NCBI RefSeq assembly: GCF_015140235.1
Contig: NZ_AP023321.1
Coordinates: 1,354,501-1,418,500 of the forward strand
Origin: Solibaculum mannosilyticum
GTDB taxonomy: Bacteria > Bacillota > Clostridia > Oscillospirales > Acutalibacteraceae
Direction of reading: 5' to 3'
Length of the DNA stretch: 64,000 nucleotides
Below are positions 41,380-47,549 of this stretch, piece by piece. The first letter of the stretch is position 1, and the number at the start of each line of letters is the position of its first letter. Under the pieces are notes generated by a model that was given only the letters and a program-made list of their open reading frames with translations, ran no database searches and was not told the origin of the DNA. The position numbers were made by a program, and so were the translations under genes.

Positions 41380-42056
41380 TCCGAACACAAGGACGGACGG
41401 TACAATTGTGCCGGTATAAGGTAACCTATGGGCCGGACGGGGATAGCAAGGAAATCGGATGCCCCACCCAAGAAGAGGCTGGCAGATTAGCTGAGTTGTT
41501 TGGCGGCACGGTCTCCCCTATCGATCCGGACGGGGACGCCTGGATGGACGGCATCACCTTGCCGGCCGATACTACCAATCCCATGGCCGCGGCTCTGGCG
41601 ATCAAGGATGCTGGGGAAGCGGCCTACCTGTCATCCATCTACATACCCTCTCCTGTGGACTCGGTGGCGGCCCTGGGCAGAGCCCTGGTTACCACACTGG
41701 AGCTGGAAGATGGGGCCAAGGTTGCCGTGTCGGGGCTGTATGAGGACTGGAGCCTTGGCAAGTATGCTGTAGGCGACATCCGCAACCAGGGCGGGCAGAC
41801 GTGGGAATGCTATCAGGCTCACGACAACGCCACACATCCAGACATTGTGCCGGGCAATCCTGCCTGGTATACCTTCTGGCGGCCCCTCCACGGGGCATGC
41901 TCACAGACGGCGAGACCCTATGTAGCTCCCACCGGTGCCCACGATATCTACCACGCCGGGGAGTACATGATCTACACCGACGGCAAGACATATCGTTGTA
42001 AGCAGGACTCGGCCTATTCGCCGGATGATCAGCCAAGCGCGTGGGAGATAATTTAA
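41376..42056 (+). CDS. Phage protein with carbohydrate-binding (CBM5/12-like) module
   Basis: A 226-residue protein. Residues about 118-170 (LYEDWSLGKYAVGDIRNQGG, TWECYQAHDNATHPDIVPG, ending YTFWRPLHG) form a chitin-binding type module with the expected tryptophans, and residues about 185-226 look like a second, shorter copy (HDIYHAGEYMIYTDGKTYRC). It probably helps the particle hold on to cell-wall glycans. Coupled to the spike gene. Confidence 0.82.
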   Translation: MIRTQGRTVQLCRYKVTYGPDGDSKEIGCPTQEEAGRLAELFGGTVSPIDPDGDAWMDGITLPADTTNPMAAALAIKDAGEAAYLSSIYIPSPVDSVAALGRALVTTLELEDGAKVAVSGLYEDWSLGKYAVGDIRNQGGQTWECYQAHDNATHPDIVPGNPAWYTFWRPLHGACSQTARPYVAPTGAHDIYHAGEYMIYTDGKTYRCKQDSAYSPDDQPSAWEII

Positions 42057-42059
42057 AGG

Positions 42060-42073
42060 GGTCGAATTCGACC
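42060..42073. repeat. Perfect 14-bp palindrome upstream of the endolysin gene
   Basis: GGTCGAATTCGACC, a perfect palindrome, lies 47 bases before the endolysin start codon in an otherwise featureless 64-base gap. It may be a regulatory site. Confidence 0.45.
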
Positions 42074-42120
42074 AGTTTAAAATATGCCTCAAAGTCGAGA
42101 CAATTATAGGAGGAAAATAT

Positions 42121-43146
42121 ATGAATATCGTAAAAATGGAAATGCCCCAAAATATGTACAGCACCAAATGCCCCCATACCATGACCCCTACCAGGATCGT
42201 GGTACATAACACCGCCAACGACGCAAGCGCACGCAACGAGATCAAGTACATGCAGGGCAACAACAAGCAAGTATCCTTCCACATCGCCGTGGATGATGTT
42301 GAGGCCGTGCAGGGTATCCCCCTTGACCGCAATGCCTGGCATGCTGGTGATGGAGCCAACGGCACCGGCAACCGGCAGGGTATCGCTGTGGAAATCTGCT
42401 ACAGCAAGTCCGGCGGTTCCCGATTCGAGGCCGCCGAGCGCAACGCCGCTGAACTCATTGCCCAGATGCTCAAGGAGCGTGGCTGGGGCATCGATAAGGT
42501 GACCAAGCACCAGGACTACAGCGGTAAGTATTGTCCTCATCGCACCCTGGACATGGGCTGGCAGAGATTCCTCGACATGGTACAGGGACATATGTCCGGC
42601 AATTCTAGCGGCTCTGGCAATACCTACACCGTCCAGTATGGCGACACTCTCTCCGGCATCGCCAAATCCCTGCTGGGGGACGCATCCCGCTACAAGGAGA
42701 TTGCCGCCCTCAACGGCATTGATAACCCCAATGTCATCAAGGTAGGACAGGTGTTGCAGATCTCCGGTGGATATTCCGATGATTCTGCTCCGGCTGCTCC
42801 ATCCAAGAGCGTGGATGAAATCGCACAGGAAGTCATCGCTGGCAAATGGGGCAACGGTTCCGAACGTAAGGAGCGTCTTACCGCAGCCGGTTACGACTAT
42901 GCCGCTGTCCAGGCCAAAGTTAATGAGTTGATGGGCGGATCGTCCAGTGGTACTGCATCCAGCGCCATTGCTGTGGGCGATACCGTCCGCATCACCTGCA
43001 ACACCTATTCTACCGGCCAGTCTGTCCCCTCCTGGGTCAAGAATACCACCCACAAGGTCAGCCAGATCAAGGGCGATAAGGCACTCCTGGGATACCCCGA
43101 CGGCATCGCCTCCTGGGTTCCTCTCTCCGGCATTGTGAGGGCGTGA
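42121..43146 (+). CDS. Endolysin: N-acetylmuramoyl-L-alanine amidase with LysM and CPL-7 modules
   Basis: A 341-residue cell-wall hydrolase that opens the host at the end of the lytic cycle. Residues 1-155 are an amidase_2 domain with zinc ligands in VVHNTAN and KYCPHRTLDMGW, and HQDYSG between. A LysM domain follows (about 168-215, YTVQYGDTLSGIAKSLLGDA), then a CPL-7 repeat (VDEIAQEVIAGKWGNGSERK, about 231-268) and a C-terminal SH3-like part (VPSWVKNTTHKVSQIKGDKA). There is no signal peptide, so it needs the holin. ATG follows TAGGAGGAAAATAT. Confidence 0.95.
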   Translation: MNIVKMEMPQNMYSTKCPHTMTPTRIVVHNTANDASARNEIKYMQGNNKQVSFHIAVDDVEAVQGIPLDRNAWHAGDGANGTGNRQGIAVEICYSKSGGSRFEAAERNAAELIAQMLKERGWGIDKVTKHQDYSGKYCPHRTLDMGWQRFLDMVQGHMSGNSSGSGNTYTVQYGDTLSGIAKSLLGDASRYKEIAALNGIDNPNVIKVGQVLQISGGYSDDSAPAAPSKSVDEIAQEVIAGKWGNGSERKERLTAAGYDYAAVQAKVNELMGGSSSGTASSAIAVGDTVRITCNTYSTGQSVPSWVKNTTHKVSQIKGDKALLGYPDGIASWVPLSGIVRA

Positions 43147-43157
43147 ACATAAAGACA

Positions 43158-43190
43158 AAGGGTGCCCCGCTCTGAGGACACCCTTCTCTT
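43158..43190. terminator. Terminator between endolysin and RHH gene
   Basis: AAGGGTG (43158-43164) pairs with CACCCTT (43179-43185), followed by CTCTTTTG. It separates the lysis gene from the convergent ribbon-helix-helix gene. Confidence 0.7.
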
Positions 43191-43194
43191 TTGC

Positions 43195-43398
43195 CTATTC
43201 GTTTTTGACCTTATCCCGCTCTATGGTTTCATCGATAGCGCGGTTGATGAAGGCATTGACACTTTCACTTTGCTCTTCCGCATGAATTTGTATTTCAGAT
43301 TTCTTGCCTTTAGGCATGGTTAAGTTTACTCGATCATACATCTTTGCGTTATATTTGTTTTTTGCTCTCGTGCTTGGCTTTCCTCGCTGTTCTTCCAC
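43195..43398 (-). CDS. Ribbon-helix-helix (Arc-like) protein
   Basis: A 67-residue basic protein. RVNLTMPKGKKSEIQIHAEE with SVNAFINRAIDETI is the strand-helix-helix of Arc/CopG-type repressors. Start is GTG at 43398 after AAAGGGGTATACAC. It is divergent from a plus-strand operon, and the shared region has three TTGCGCAA palindromes that it probably binds. Confidence 0.82.
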   Translation of the reverse strand: MEEQRGKPSTRAKNKYNAKMYDRVNLTMPKGKKSEIQIHAEEQSESVNAFINRAIDETIERDKVKNE

Positions 43399-43454
43399 GT
43401 GTATACCCCTTTCTCATTCTCTTTTCTGTCTCTATTATATCTTATACGCCATAG

Positions 43455-43540
43455 TTGCGCAAGTATAAAAAATACCCATAAATACTTGCGCAAGATTGTC
43501 TGTTATGTCAATTGAAATATACTTGCGCAAGTATTATAAT
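43455..43540. promoter_or_regulatory. Divergent promoters with three TTGCGCAA operators
   Basis: Plus strand: TTGAAA (43513-43518), 16-base spacer, TATAAT (43535-43540); the spacer is exactly the perfect palindrome ATACTTGCGCAAGTAT (43519-43534). Minus strand: TTGCGC (43457-43462), 17-base spacer, TATAAT (43434-43439). Further TTGCGCAA cores lie at 43455-43462 and 43486-43493. One repressor could close both promoters. Confidence 0.85.
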
Positions 43541-43585
43541 AAAGACAGTCAAGGGAGAGAGGCCACGATGAAGGGAGGTGGCCAC

Positions 43586-43681
43586 ATGAAATTCAAAGAC
43601 TGGCAGAAACTCACAAGAGATCAGCAAAAAGCCTACTTTGAAGCCTACAAAAAGAAAGTGGCTACCTGCTCCAACAAGTAA
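43586..43681 (+). CDS. 31-residue protein in the antirepressor cassette
   Basis: ATG at 43586 after GAAGGGAGGTGGCCAC encodes MKFKDWQKLTRDQQKAYFEA followed by a Lys-rich end. Its strong ribosome binding site and the promoter at 43513-43540 support it as a real gene. It is amphipathic and basic; function unknown. Confidence 0.6.
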   Translation: MKFKDWQKLTRDQQKAYFEAYKKKVATCSNK

Positions 43682-43694
43682 CCACTAAATAAGG

Positions 43695-43843
43695 CGAGAG
43701 GAAAGAGTAAAAACCCTCTCCCTTGGCTCCTATTTTATCACGAAAAGGAGTCGATTACAATGACCAGAATTGAAGATAGACTTTTTTAATTTTGCCTCTT
43801 GACTTGTAACGCGTTATAACTTATAATATTTGTAACGCGTTAC
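43695..43843 (+). promoter_or_regulatory. Terminator-like hairpin, truncated leader frame and autoregulated promoter
   Basis: GAGAGG/CCCTCTC forms a stem near 43695-43722. A 9-codon frame (43760-43789, MTRIEDRLF) with its own AAGGAG repeats the first 17 bases of the gene at 44156 and then stops. The promoter is TTGACT (43799-43804), 17-base spacer, TATAAT (43822-43827). The palindrome GTAACGCGTTAC occurs perfectly at 43832-43843 and with one change at 43806-43817, inside the spacer. Confidence 0.7.
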
Positions 43844-43860
43844 TAAAGGAGGTGAAAACC

Positions 43861-44034
43861 ATAGCGCTGAAGAGTAGGGCCGACTATATGAGAACACGCC
43901 GCGAAGGAAAGAAAACTTTTAGCGCTTTGATAGATCGCGAAAAAGCGGAAGCTATTGAAGCCAAGCTAAAAGAGGAAAACAAAAGCAAAACGGCGTGGCT
44001 TGAAGAAAAGATCGACCAAGAACTAAAAAAATAA
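43861..44034 (+). CDS. Small ribbon-helix-helix protein with ATA initiation codon
   Basis: A 57-residue protein. KKTFSALIDREKAEAIEAKL followed by NKSKTAWLEEKIDQEL is a CopG/Arc-like fold. GGAGGTGAAAACC is followed by ATA GCG CTG AAG; the expected start for this family is M-A-L-K-S-R-A-D-Y, so ATA replaces ATG. The in-frame GTG at 43852 is part of the ribosome binding site and cannot serve. The protein likely binds the GTAACGCGTTAC palindromes just upstream. Confidence 0.72.
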   Translation: MALKSRADYMRTRREGKKTFSALIDREKAEAIEAKLKEENKSKTAWLEEKIDQELKK

Positions 44035-44087
44035 CGATTCCGCCCTCCCGACCAAAGTTGAGCGAAACCGTTATTGACGAGGTATTG

Positions 44088-44118
44088 CTACCTGTGAAAT
44101 CTATTATATCACAGGTAG
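44088..44118. terminator. CTACCTGTGA/TCACAGGTAG hairpin
   Basis: A perfect 10-bp inverted repeat (44088-44097 and 44109-44118) in the 121-base gap between the small RHH gene and the next gene. The loop is AT-rich. No clear T-run follows; it could be an operator as well as an RNA hairpin. Confidence 0.45.
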
Positions 44119-44155
44119 TGTACCCTCTTCAACCATTTTGAAGGAGGTATTTTTT

Positions 44156-44410
44156 ATGACCAGAATTGAAGAATTGTACGCCGAATACACAGAACAGGAC
44201 GAATACATCTACAGTAACGAGACTGTGCGTATTAAGAAAAATCGAGCGGGTATAAATGTTTCCTTGATAAATTTGAAAAAGACCATTAACCCCAAAGAAG
44301 TTGATGACCTTGACGAAAGAATCATGAACCTAGCCATTGCCCACGAGCAGAATGGCTTTGTTATGGGTTTTCGTTATGCTATGAAACTTGCTAAGGAGGC
44401 TTTTGCATGA
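44156..44410 (+). CDS. Small phage protein upstream of the antirepressor
   Basis: An 84-residue acidic, helical protein (MTRIEELYAEYTEQDEYIYS ... IAHEQNGFVMGFRYAMKLAK). The end resembles small regulatory phage proteins of the DUF6809/DUF3232 kind, but I do not recognise it firmly. ATG at 44156 follows GAAGGAGGTATTTTTT; it overlaps the antirepressor by 4 bases. Confidence 0.65.
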   Translation: MTRIEELYAEYTEQDEYIYSNETVRIKKNRAGINVSLINLKKTINPKEVDDLDERIMNLAIAHEQNGFVMGFRYAMKLAKEAFA

Positions 44411-45159
44411 AAGAATTACAGGTTTTCAAATACAAGTCTAACGATGTCCGTACTGTCGAGATTGATGGTAATCCCTGGTGGGTGCTTTCTGATGTATGTA
44501 AGGTGCTTGACATTACCAATCATAAAAATGTTGCTGCTCGATTGGACGAGGAAGAAAAGGGGGTCCATCAAATGGACACCCTTGGCGGCCTCCAAGAAAT
44601 GACCATCATCAACGAATCTGGACTATACAATGTTATTCTTCGCTCTGACAAGCCGGAAGCCAAACCTTTTAAAAAGTGGGTAACAAGTGAAGTTCTCCCC
44701 TCCATCCGCAAGCATGGTGCCTATATGACCCCGGAAACCTTAGAGGCGGCCATCCTCAACCCCGATACTATGATTAAGTTGTGTACCGCCCTCAAGGAGG
44801 AACAAGACAAGCGCAAGGCCCTGGAAATTGCCAACTCCGCCTTGACGGTGGATAACGCCATCATGAAGCCCAAGGCCGACTACTTTGATGATTTGGTAGA
44901 CCGCAATCTCAATACAGGCATCCGGGAAACAGCTAAGGAACTAGGGGTGAAAGAGAAAGCCTTTGTGTCCTCTCTCATCGCTATGAAATACCTTTACCGA
45001 GATAAAAAAGGCAAACTCCAACCCTACGCCCAATACGCTGACGACCTGTTTGTTTTGAAGGAATGTTACAACGAGAAAACACAATGGTCAGGGACACAGC
45101 TTTTAATCACACCAAAAGGCCGGGAAACCTTCCGGCTGCTGTGCCTGCATTCTGCATAA
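44407..45159 (+). CDS. Phage antirepressor (BRO-N and KilA-C domains)
   Basis: A 250-residue protein that would relieve repression by binding a repressor or DNA. The BRO-N domain covers residues 1-105 (WWVLSDVCKVLDITNHKNVA, MTIINESGLYNVILRSDKPE, KWVTSEVLPSIRKHGAYMTP) and the KilAC domain about 150-245 (IRETAKELGVKEKAFVSSLI, KYLYRDKKGKLQPYAQY). It is the third gene of the cassette controlled by the small RHH protein, recalling Arc/Ant regulation in phage P22. Confidence 0.92.
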   Translation: MKELQVFKYKSNDVRTVEIDGNPWWVLSDVCKVLDITNHKNVAARLDEEEKGVHQMDTLGGLQEMTIINESGLYNVILRSDKPEAKPFKKWVTSEVLPSIRKHGAYMTPETLEAAILNPDTMIKLCTALKEEQDKRKALEIANSALTVDNAIMKPKADYFDDLVDRNLNTGIRETAKELGVKEKAFVSSLIAMKYLYRDKKGKLQPYAQYADDLFVLKECYNEKTQWSGTQLLITPKGRETFRLLCLHSA

Positions 45160-45170
45160 TACCGTCCATA

Positions 45171-45197
45171 GCGCGTCTCTTCGGAGGCGCGCTTTTC
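45171..45197 (+). terminator. Terminator of the antirepressor cassette
   Basis: GCGCGTCTC (45171-45179), TTCG-type loop, GAGGCGCGC (45184-45192) followed by TTTTC: a strong intrinsic terminator that isolates the cassette from the holin genes. Confidence 0.85.
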
Positions 45198-45220
45198 TAT
45201 GTCCAATTCAGGAGGAATTT

Positions 45221-45541
45221 ATGACCATCGATCTGCAATGGCTGGCGGCCATTATCACCGCCATTACCGCTATCGCCACCCCTGTGGTGGTATGCGTCAA
45301 GAGCGTCAACAAGCTGGTGGAGCGCATCGAAAATCTGGAATCCTGGAACAAACGTCAGCAGCGTGACCTTGACCGCACCGCCCAGGAGAACGAAATCATC
45401 ATTACAGGTGTACTGGCGAGCCTCAAGGGACTGCGGGAGATGGGCTGTAATGGCCCCGTCACCCAAGGGATTGAGGACATCGAGGGATTTTTGGCCGACG
45501 CCGCACACCGCAACACAAGTTATCAGAGGAGTGATACATAA
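45221..45541 (+). CDS. Membrane-anchored coiled-coil protein next to the holin
   Basis: A 106-residue protein with an N-terminal transmembrane helix (LAAIITAITAIATPVVVCV, residues 8-26) and a coiled coil (VNKLVERIENLESWNKRQQR). This resembles the XhlA/holin-accessory proteins that are encoded with phage holins. ATG follows TCAGGAGGAATTT; its stop overlaps the holin ATG. Confidence 0.7.
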   Translation: MTIDLQWLAAIITAITAIATPVVVCVKSVNKLVERIENLESWNKRQQRDLDRTAQENEIIITGVLASLKGLREMGCNGPVTQGIEDIEGFLADAAHRNTSYQRSDT

Positions 45542-45840
45542 TGGAGACAATCGCATTGTTAATCGCTGTAGCCGTCCTGGTGGAAGGACTGGTGGAATAC
45601 GTAAAGACCATCGTGAAGGTGTTTACCGAGGGGGATGTGAAGACCGGCATCACCCAATTATGCGCTATTGGGATCGGGATCTTACTGGCACTTATCACAG
45701 GTGCCAACATCTTTACGGCCCTGTCCATTAATGTAGCCTATTCTTGGGTGGGATGTGTCCTAACCGGCATCCTTATCAGCCGCGGCAGCAACTATCTCTC
45801 TGATCTCCTGCACAAGCTCAATTTGACCAAGACTCAGTAA
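45541..45840 (+). CDS. Holin-like protein
   Basis: A 99-residue hydrophobic protein with about three membrane segments (IALLIAVAVLVEGLVEYV, LCAIGIGILLALITGANIF, WVGCVLTGILISRGSNYL) and a short basic C-terminal tail ending KLNLTKTQ. Size, topology and location fit a phage holin that lets the signal-less endolysin reach the wall. It is separated from the endolysin by the inserted antirepressor cassette. Confidence 0.75.
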   Translation: METIALLIAVAVLVEGLVEYVKTIVKVFTEGDVKTGITQLCAIGIGILLALITGANIFTALSINVAYSWVGCVLTGILISRGSNYLSDLLHKLNLTKTQ

Positions 45841-45848
45841 CACATAGC

Positions 45849-45889
45849 AAGGCCCGCCTCCGATCATTTGACCGGGGCGGGCCTTTTTT
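45849..45889. terminator. Terminator after the holin gene
   Basis: AAGGCCCGCC (45849-45858) pairs with GGCGGGCCTT (45876-45885) and is followed by TTTT. It lies between the holin gene and the convergent surface-protein gene. Confidence 0.88.
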
Positions 45890-45898
45890 GTATGAGAT

Positions 45899-46654
45899 TC
45901 AGACACAGATATCATCTTTAATACGATTAAAGATTCGCTCGTCAATACCGTAAACATTCATTAGATCCTCGATCTTTTCAAACGGTCCTTCCGCTTCCCT
46001 GTAGGCGATGATCTTCTTAGCTAGGCTGATGTTGATGCCCGTTAAAGTCATCAGCTCGTCCCGTGTAGCGGTATTGATGTTGACCGGCGCCGGGGCGGGT
46101 GGCTCTGACGGCTCAACTGGTGCAGCCGACGATACCGGTGGAGGAGCGGCAGATGATGGGGCCTTGCTTGGCGTGGGCGCTGTGCTCGACGGTGCCTTAG
46201 ATGGAGTGACCGTTGTCTTGCTGGTTGTATTGACCGCGCCGCCTGACGGCTTAGTCGTCGGCGCAGGGGTACTCGCCTGGTGAGAATCTATAATGTTGTC
46301 GATATTAGCATCACTGTTGTGATCTATATTGGCATCTACATCCGACTCATCCTTGCCCTCCTCGCTGGACATTATCTCAGAGGACATCATGGAGCTATCG
46401 GCTATGCTACTGTCCACGGTACTGCTCTGGCTACTGGTTACTCTTGAGCTACCTAGCATCGTATAATCATCAGGATCTGATCCCATAGATATGTAGTATA
46501 CCGCGGCTATTATCATCCCTAACAGTAACGCGACCCCGACGCCCAGCAAGATCAGATTACGTGGCCGTTTCATTTTTGCTACGATAGCTTTAATTTTGTT
46601 CTCTTGATTTTCCTTGACTGCCTCTTTTTGTTTTTCCGTGTTATTTGGCATCAT
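45899..46654 (-). CDS. Membrane-anchored helix-hairpin-helix (ComEA-like) protein
   Basis: A 251-residue protein with one transmembrane helix (ILLGVGVALLLGMIIAAVYY, about residues 34-54), a long Ser/Asp- then Thr/Pro/Ala-rich outer linker, and a C-terminal helix-hairpin-helix domain (VNINTATRDELMTLTGINIS, AKKIIAYREAEGPFEKIEDL) like that of the DNA-uptake receptor ComEA. It lies directly beside attR and is transcribed towards the phage interior, a typical cargo position. It might bind DNA outside the cell. ATG at 46654 follows TGAGGTGATT, which is inside a hairpin. Confidence 0.82.
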   Translation of the reverse strand: MMPNNTEKQKEAVKENQENKIKAIVAKMKRPRNLILLGVGVALLLGMIIAAVYYISMGSDPDDYTMLGSSRVTSSQSSTVDSSIADSSMMSSEIMSSEEGKDESDVDANIDHNSDANIDNIIDSHQASTPAPTTKPSGGAVNTTSKTTVTPSKAPSSTAPTPSKAPSSAAPPPVSSAAPVEPSEPPAPAPVNINTATRDELMTLTGINISLAKKIIAYREAEGPFEKIEDLMNVYGIDERIFNRIKDDICV

Positions 46655-46676
46655 AATCACCTCAGCGGGTGATTAT
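46653..46676 (-). promoter_or_regulatory. Hairpin covering the ribosome binding site of the ComEA-like gene
   Basis: ATAATCACC (46653-46661) and GGTGATTAT (46668-46676) form a perfect 9-bp stem with a 6-base loop. In the mRNA the second strand of the stem contains the AGGTGAT ribosome binding site and the first bases of the start codon. Folding would block initiation. Confidence 0.6.
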
Positions 46677-46813
46677 ATCATCTATGTGCGCGCTGTAGAC
46701 GTGGTAATTTCTCACGGGAAAAATTGGCAAAAATATACGTAGCAACCCCGTAGCAACACGCCGAAAAAAGCGACGCAAAACCGCAAATTATTTTTTTGTG
46801 CTTAGGCAAAACA

Positions 46814-46856
46814 AAAACCGCAAGAATGCCCCTTTCACTAGGCTTCTTGCGGTTTT
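46814..46856 (-). terminator. Phage-borne terminator that serves the tRNA-Pro gene
   Basis: AAAACCGCAAGAA (46814-46826) and TTCTTGCGGTTTT (46844-46856) form a perfect 13-bp stem followed on the minus strand by TTTTTGTTTT. It lies only 5 bases 3' of the tRNA-Pro CCA end, inside the prophage, and replaces the chromosomal terminator now at 4680-4720. Confidence 0.88.
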
Positions 46857-46861
46857 CTGGA

Positions 46862-46906
46862 TGGTCCGAGTGACAGGAGTCGAACCTGCGGCCTCTTGAA
46901 CCCCAT
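46862..46906. repeat. attR: right copy of the 45-bp attachment repeat
   Basis: Identical over all 45 bases to 4724-4768. It forms the 3' part of the intact tRNA-Pro gene, so the phage attP restored a full tRNA on integration. Confidence 0.97.
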
Positions 46907-46938
46907 TCAAGCGCGCTACCAATCTGCGCTACACCCGG
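46862..46938 (-). tRNA. tRNA-Pro (anticodon GGG)
   Basis: A 77-base tRNA with encoded CCA. The acceptor stem CCGGGTG pairs with CACTCGG, the anticodon arm is CTTGA-ATGGGGT-TCAAG with anticodon GGG, and the T-arm is GCAGG-TTCGACT-CCTGT. It is the integration site of the prophage and remains functional. Its promoter is at 46968-46996. Confidence 0.96.
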
Positions 46939-46967
46939 ATATGCTTTCTTCAAAAGCAACGTATATT

Positions 46968-46996
46968 ATTATAACGGATCATCTTTAGAATGTCAA
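46968..46996 (-). promoter_or_regulatory. Consensus promoter of tRNA-Pro
   Basis: TTGACA (46991-46996), 17-base spacer, TATAAT (46968-46973) on the minus strand, a perfect sigma-A promoter 30 bases upstream of the mature tRNA. Confidence 0.9.
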
Positions 46997-47048
46997 GAGA
47001 AAATTGAATTTTATTGTCATTTTTTTGCACAGTAATTTATTTTGTTCA

Positions 47049-47549
47049 TTATAGACATCTACGATGTTGTTTCCATCTATTGTATATTAAGATTCCTAAG
47101 TAACATAGAACCATCCCACATACTGCTCCACTAAAATCCAGTAAGACATCACTCACCTGGCTTGACCTTCCGCTTATAAAGCTCTGAATGAACTCATCGC
47201 ATACGGGTACTAATAGTCCAAGAAAAAGACTAACGGAAAAATATCGTATAATATCTGCAGTAAAACTACGTACTGTTCCAGTTAAGAAAATCCCTAAAAT
47301 GAAATACTCAATAAAGTGTGCCATCTTTCGCACAAAATGATGCGTAATCCCTATGGAAGAAAGTCCTATATTATCTAATATAGTTTGTATAAGACCTAAT
47401 ACTTTACCGCTCTCATGATTGGATTGTTGTGCTGGAGAAAGAGATCTCGAAAAAATAAAAATAATACACAACACGGTCCCTATGAAAAATACAATTCGCC
47501 ATATCCAAAGCACCCTTGTTGTATTACAGTTATTTTTTTGATTCATCAT
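47049..47549 (-). CDS. VanZ-family membrane protein
   Basis: A 166-residue protein with about four membrane segments and the VanZ signature: FVRKMAHFIEYFILGIFL and CDEFIQSFISGRSSQVSDVL-type residues with DFSGAVCG. VanZ proteins are linked to low-level teicoplanin resistance and envelope functions. I use the ATG at 47549, after TCAGGAGAAAAACAC, overlapping the kinase stop by 4 bases. It forms an operon with the two-component system upstream. Confidence 0.88.
   Translation of the reverse strand: MMNQKNNCNTTRVLWIWRIVFFIGTVLCIIFIFSRSLSPAQQSNHESGKVLGLIQTILDNIGLSSIGITHHFVRKMAHFIEYFILGIFLTGTVRSFTADIIRYFSVSLFLGLLVPVCDEFIQSFISGRSSQVSDVLLDFSGAVCGMVLCYLGILIYNRWKQHRRCL

Larger units (their letters stand above)
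4724..46906. mobile_element. Complete prophage (about 42.2 kb) in tRNA-Pro, SPP1-like head and PBSX-like contractile tail
   Basis: Bounded by the 45-bp direct repeat. Gene order is that of temperate Bacillota myophages: integrase, lysogeny, replication, late regulator, terS-terL-portal-MuF-scaffold-capsid, connectors, sheath, tube, chaperone, tape measure, LysM, baseplate, fibres, endolysin and holin. All modules needed for a virion are present, but terL, sheath and tape measure contain amber codons and four genes lack a standard start codon, so virion production from this copy is doubtful unless those are suppressed. The replication module (about 10.2-19.4 kb) is visibly more GC-rich than the head/tail module (about 20-38.3 kb), a sign of mosaic origin. 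Confidence 0.96.

Noticed and set aside
20926-43146. Complete reassignment of TAG to an amino acid in this phage
   Set aside because: TAG is directly followed by a terminator after the MuF gene, by ribosome binding sites after XkdP and the 38886 gene, and overlaps starts at 28813 and 37455. Host nrdG also ends with TAG. Partial suppression or mutation remains possible.
41689-43158. A 489-codon open frame on the minus strand opposite the carbohydrate-binding protein and endolysin
   Set aside because: It is a shadow of GC-rich codons. The plus strand encodes clear CBM, amidase, LysM and CPL-7 domains with proper ribosome binding sites.
46678-46959. A 93-codon minus-strand frame across attR
   Set aside because: It is the translation of the tRNA-Pro gene and its terminator.
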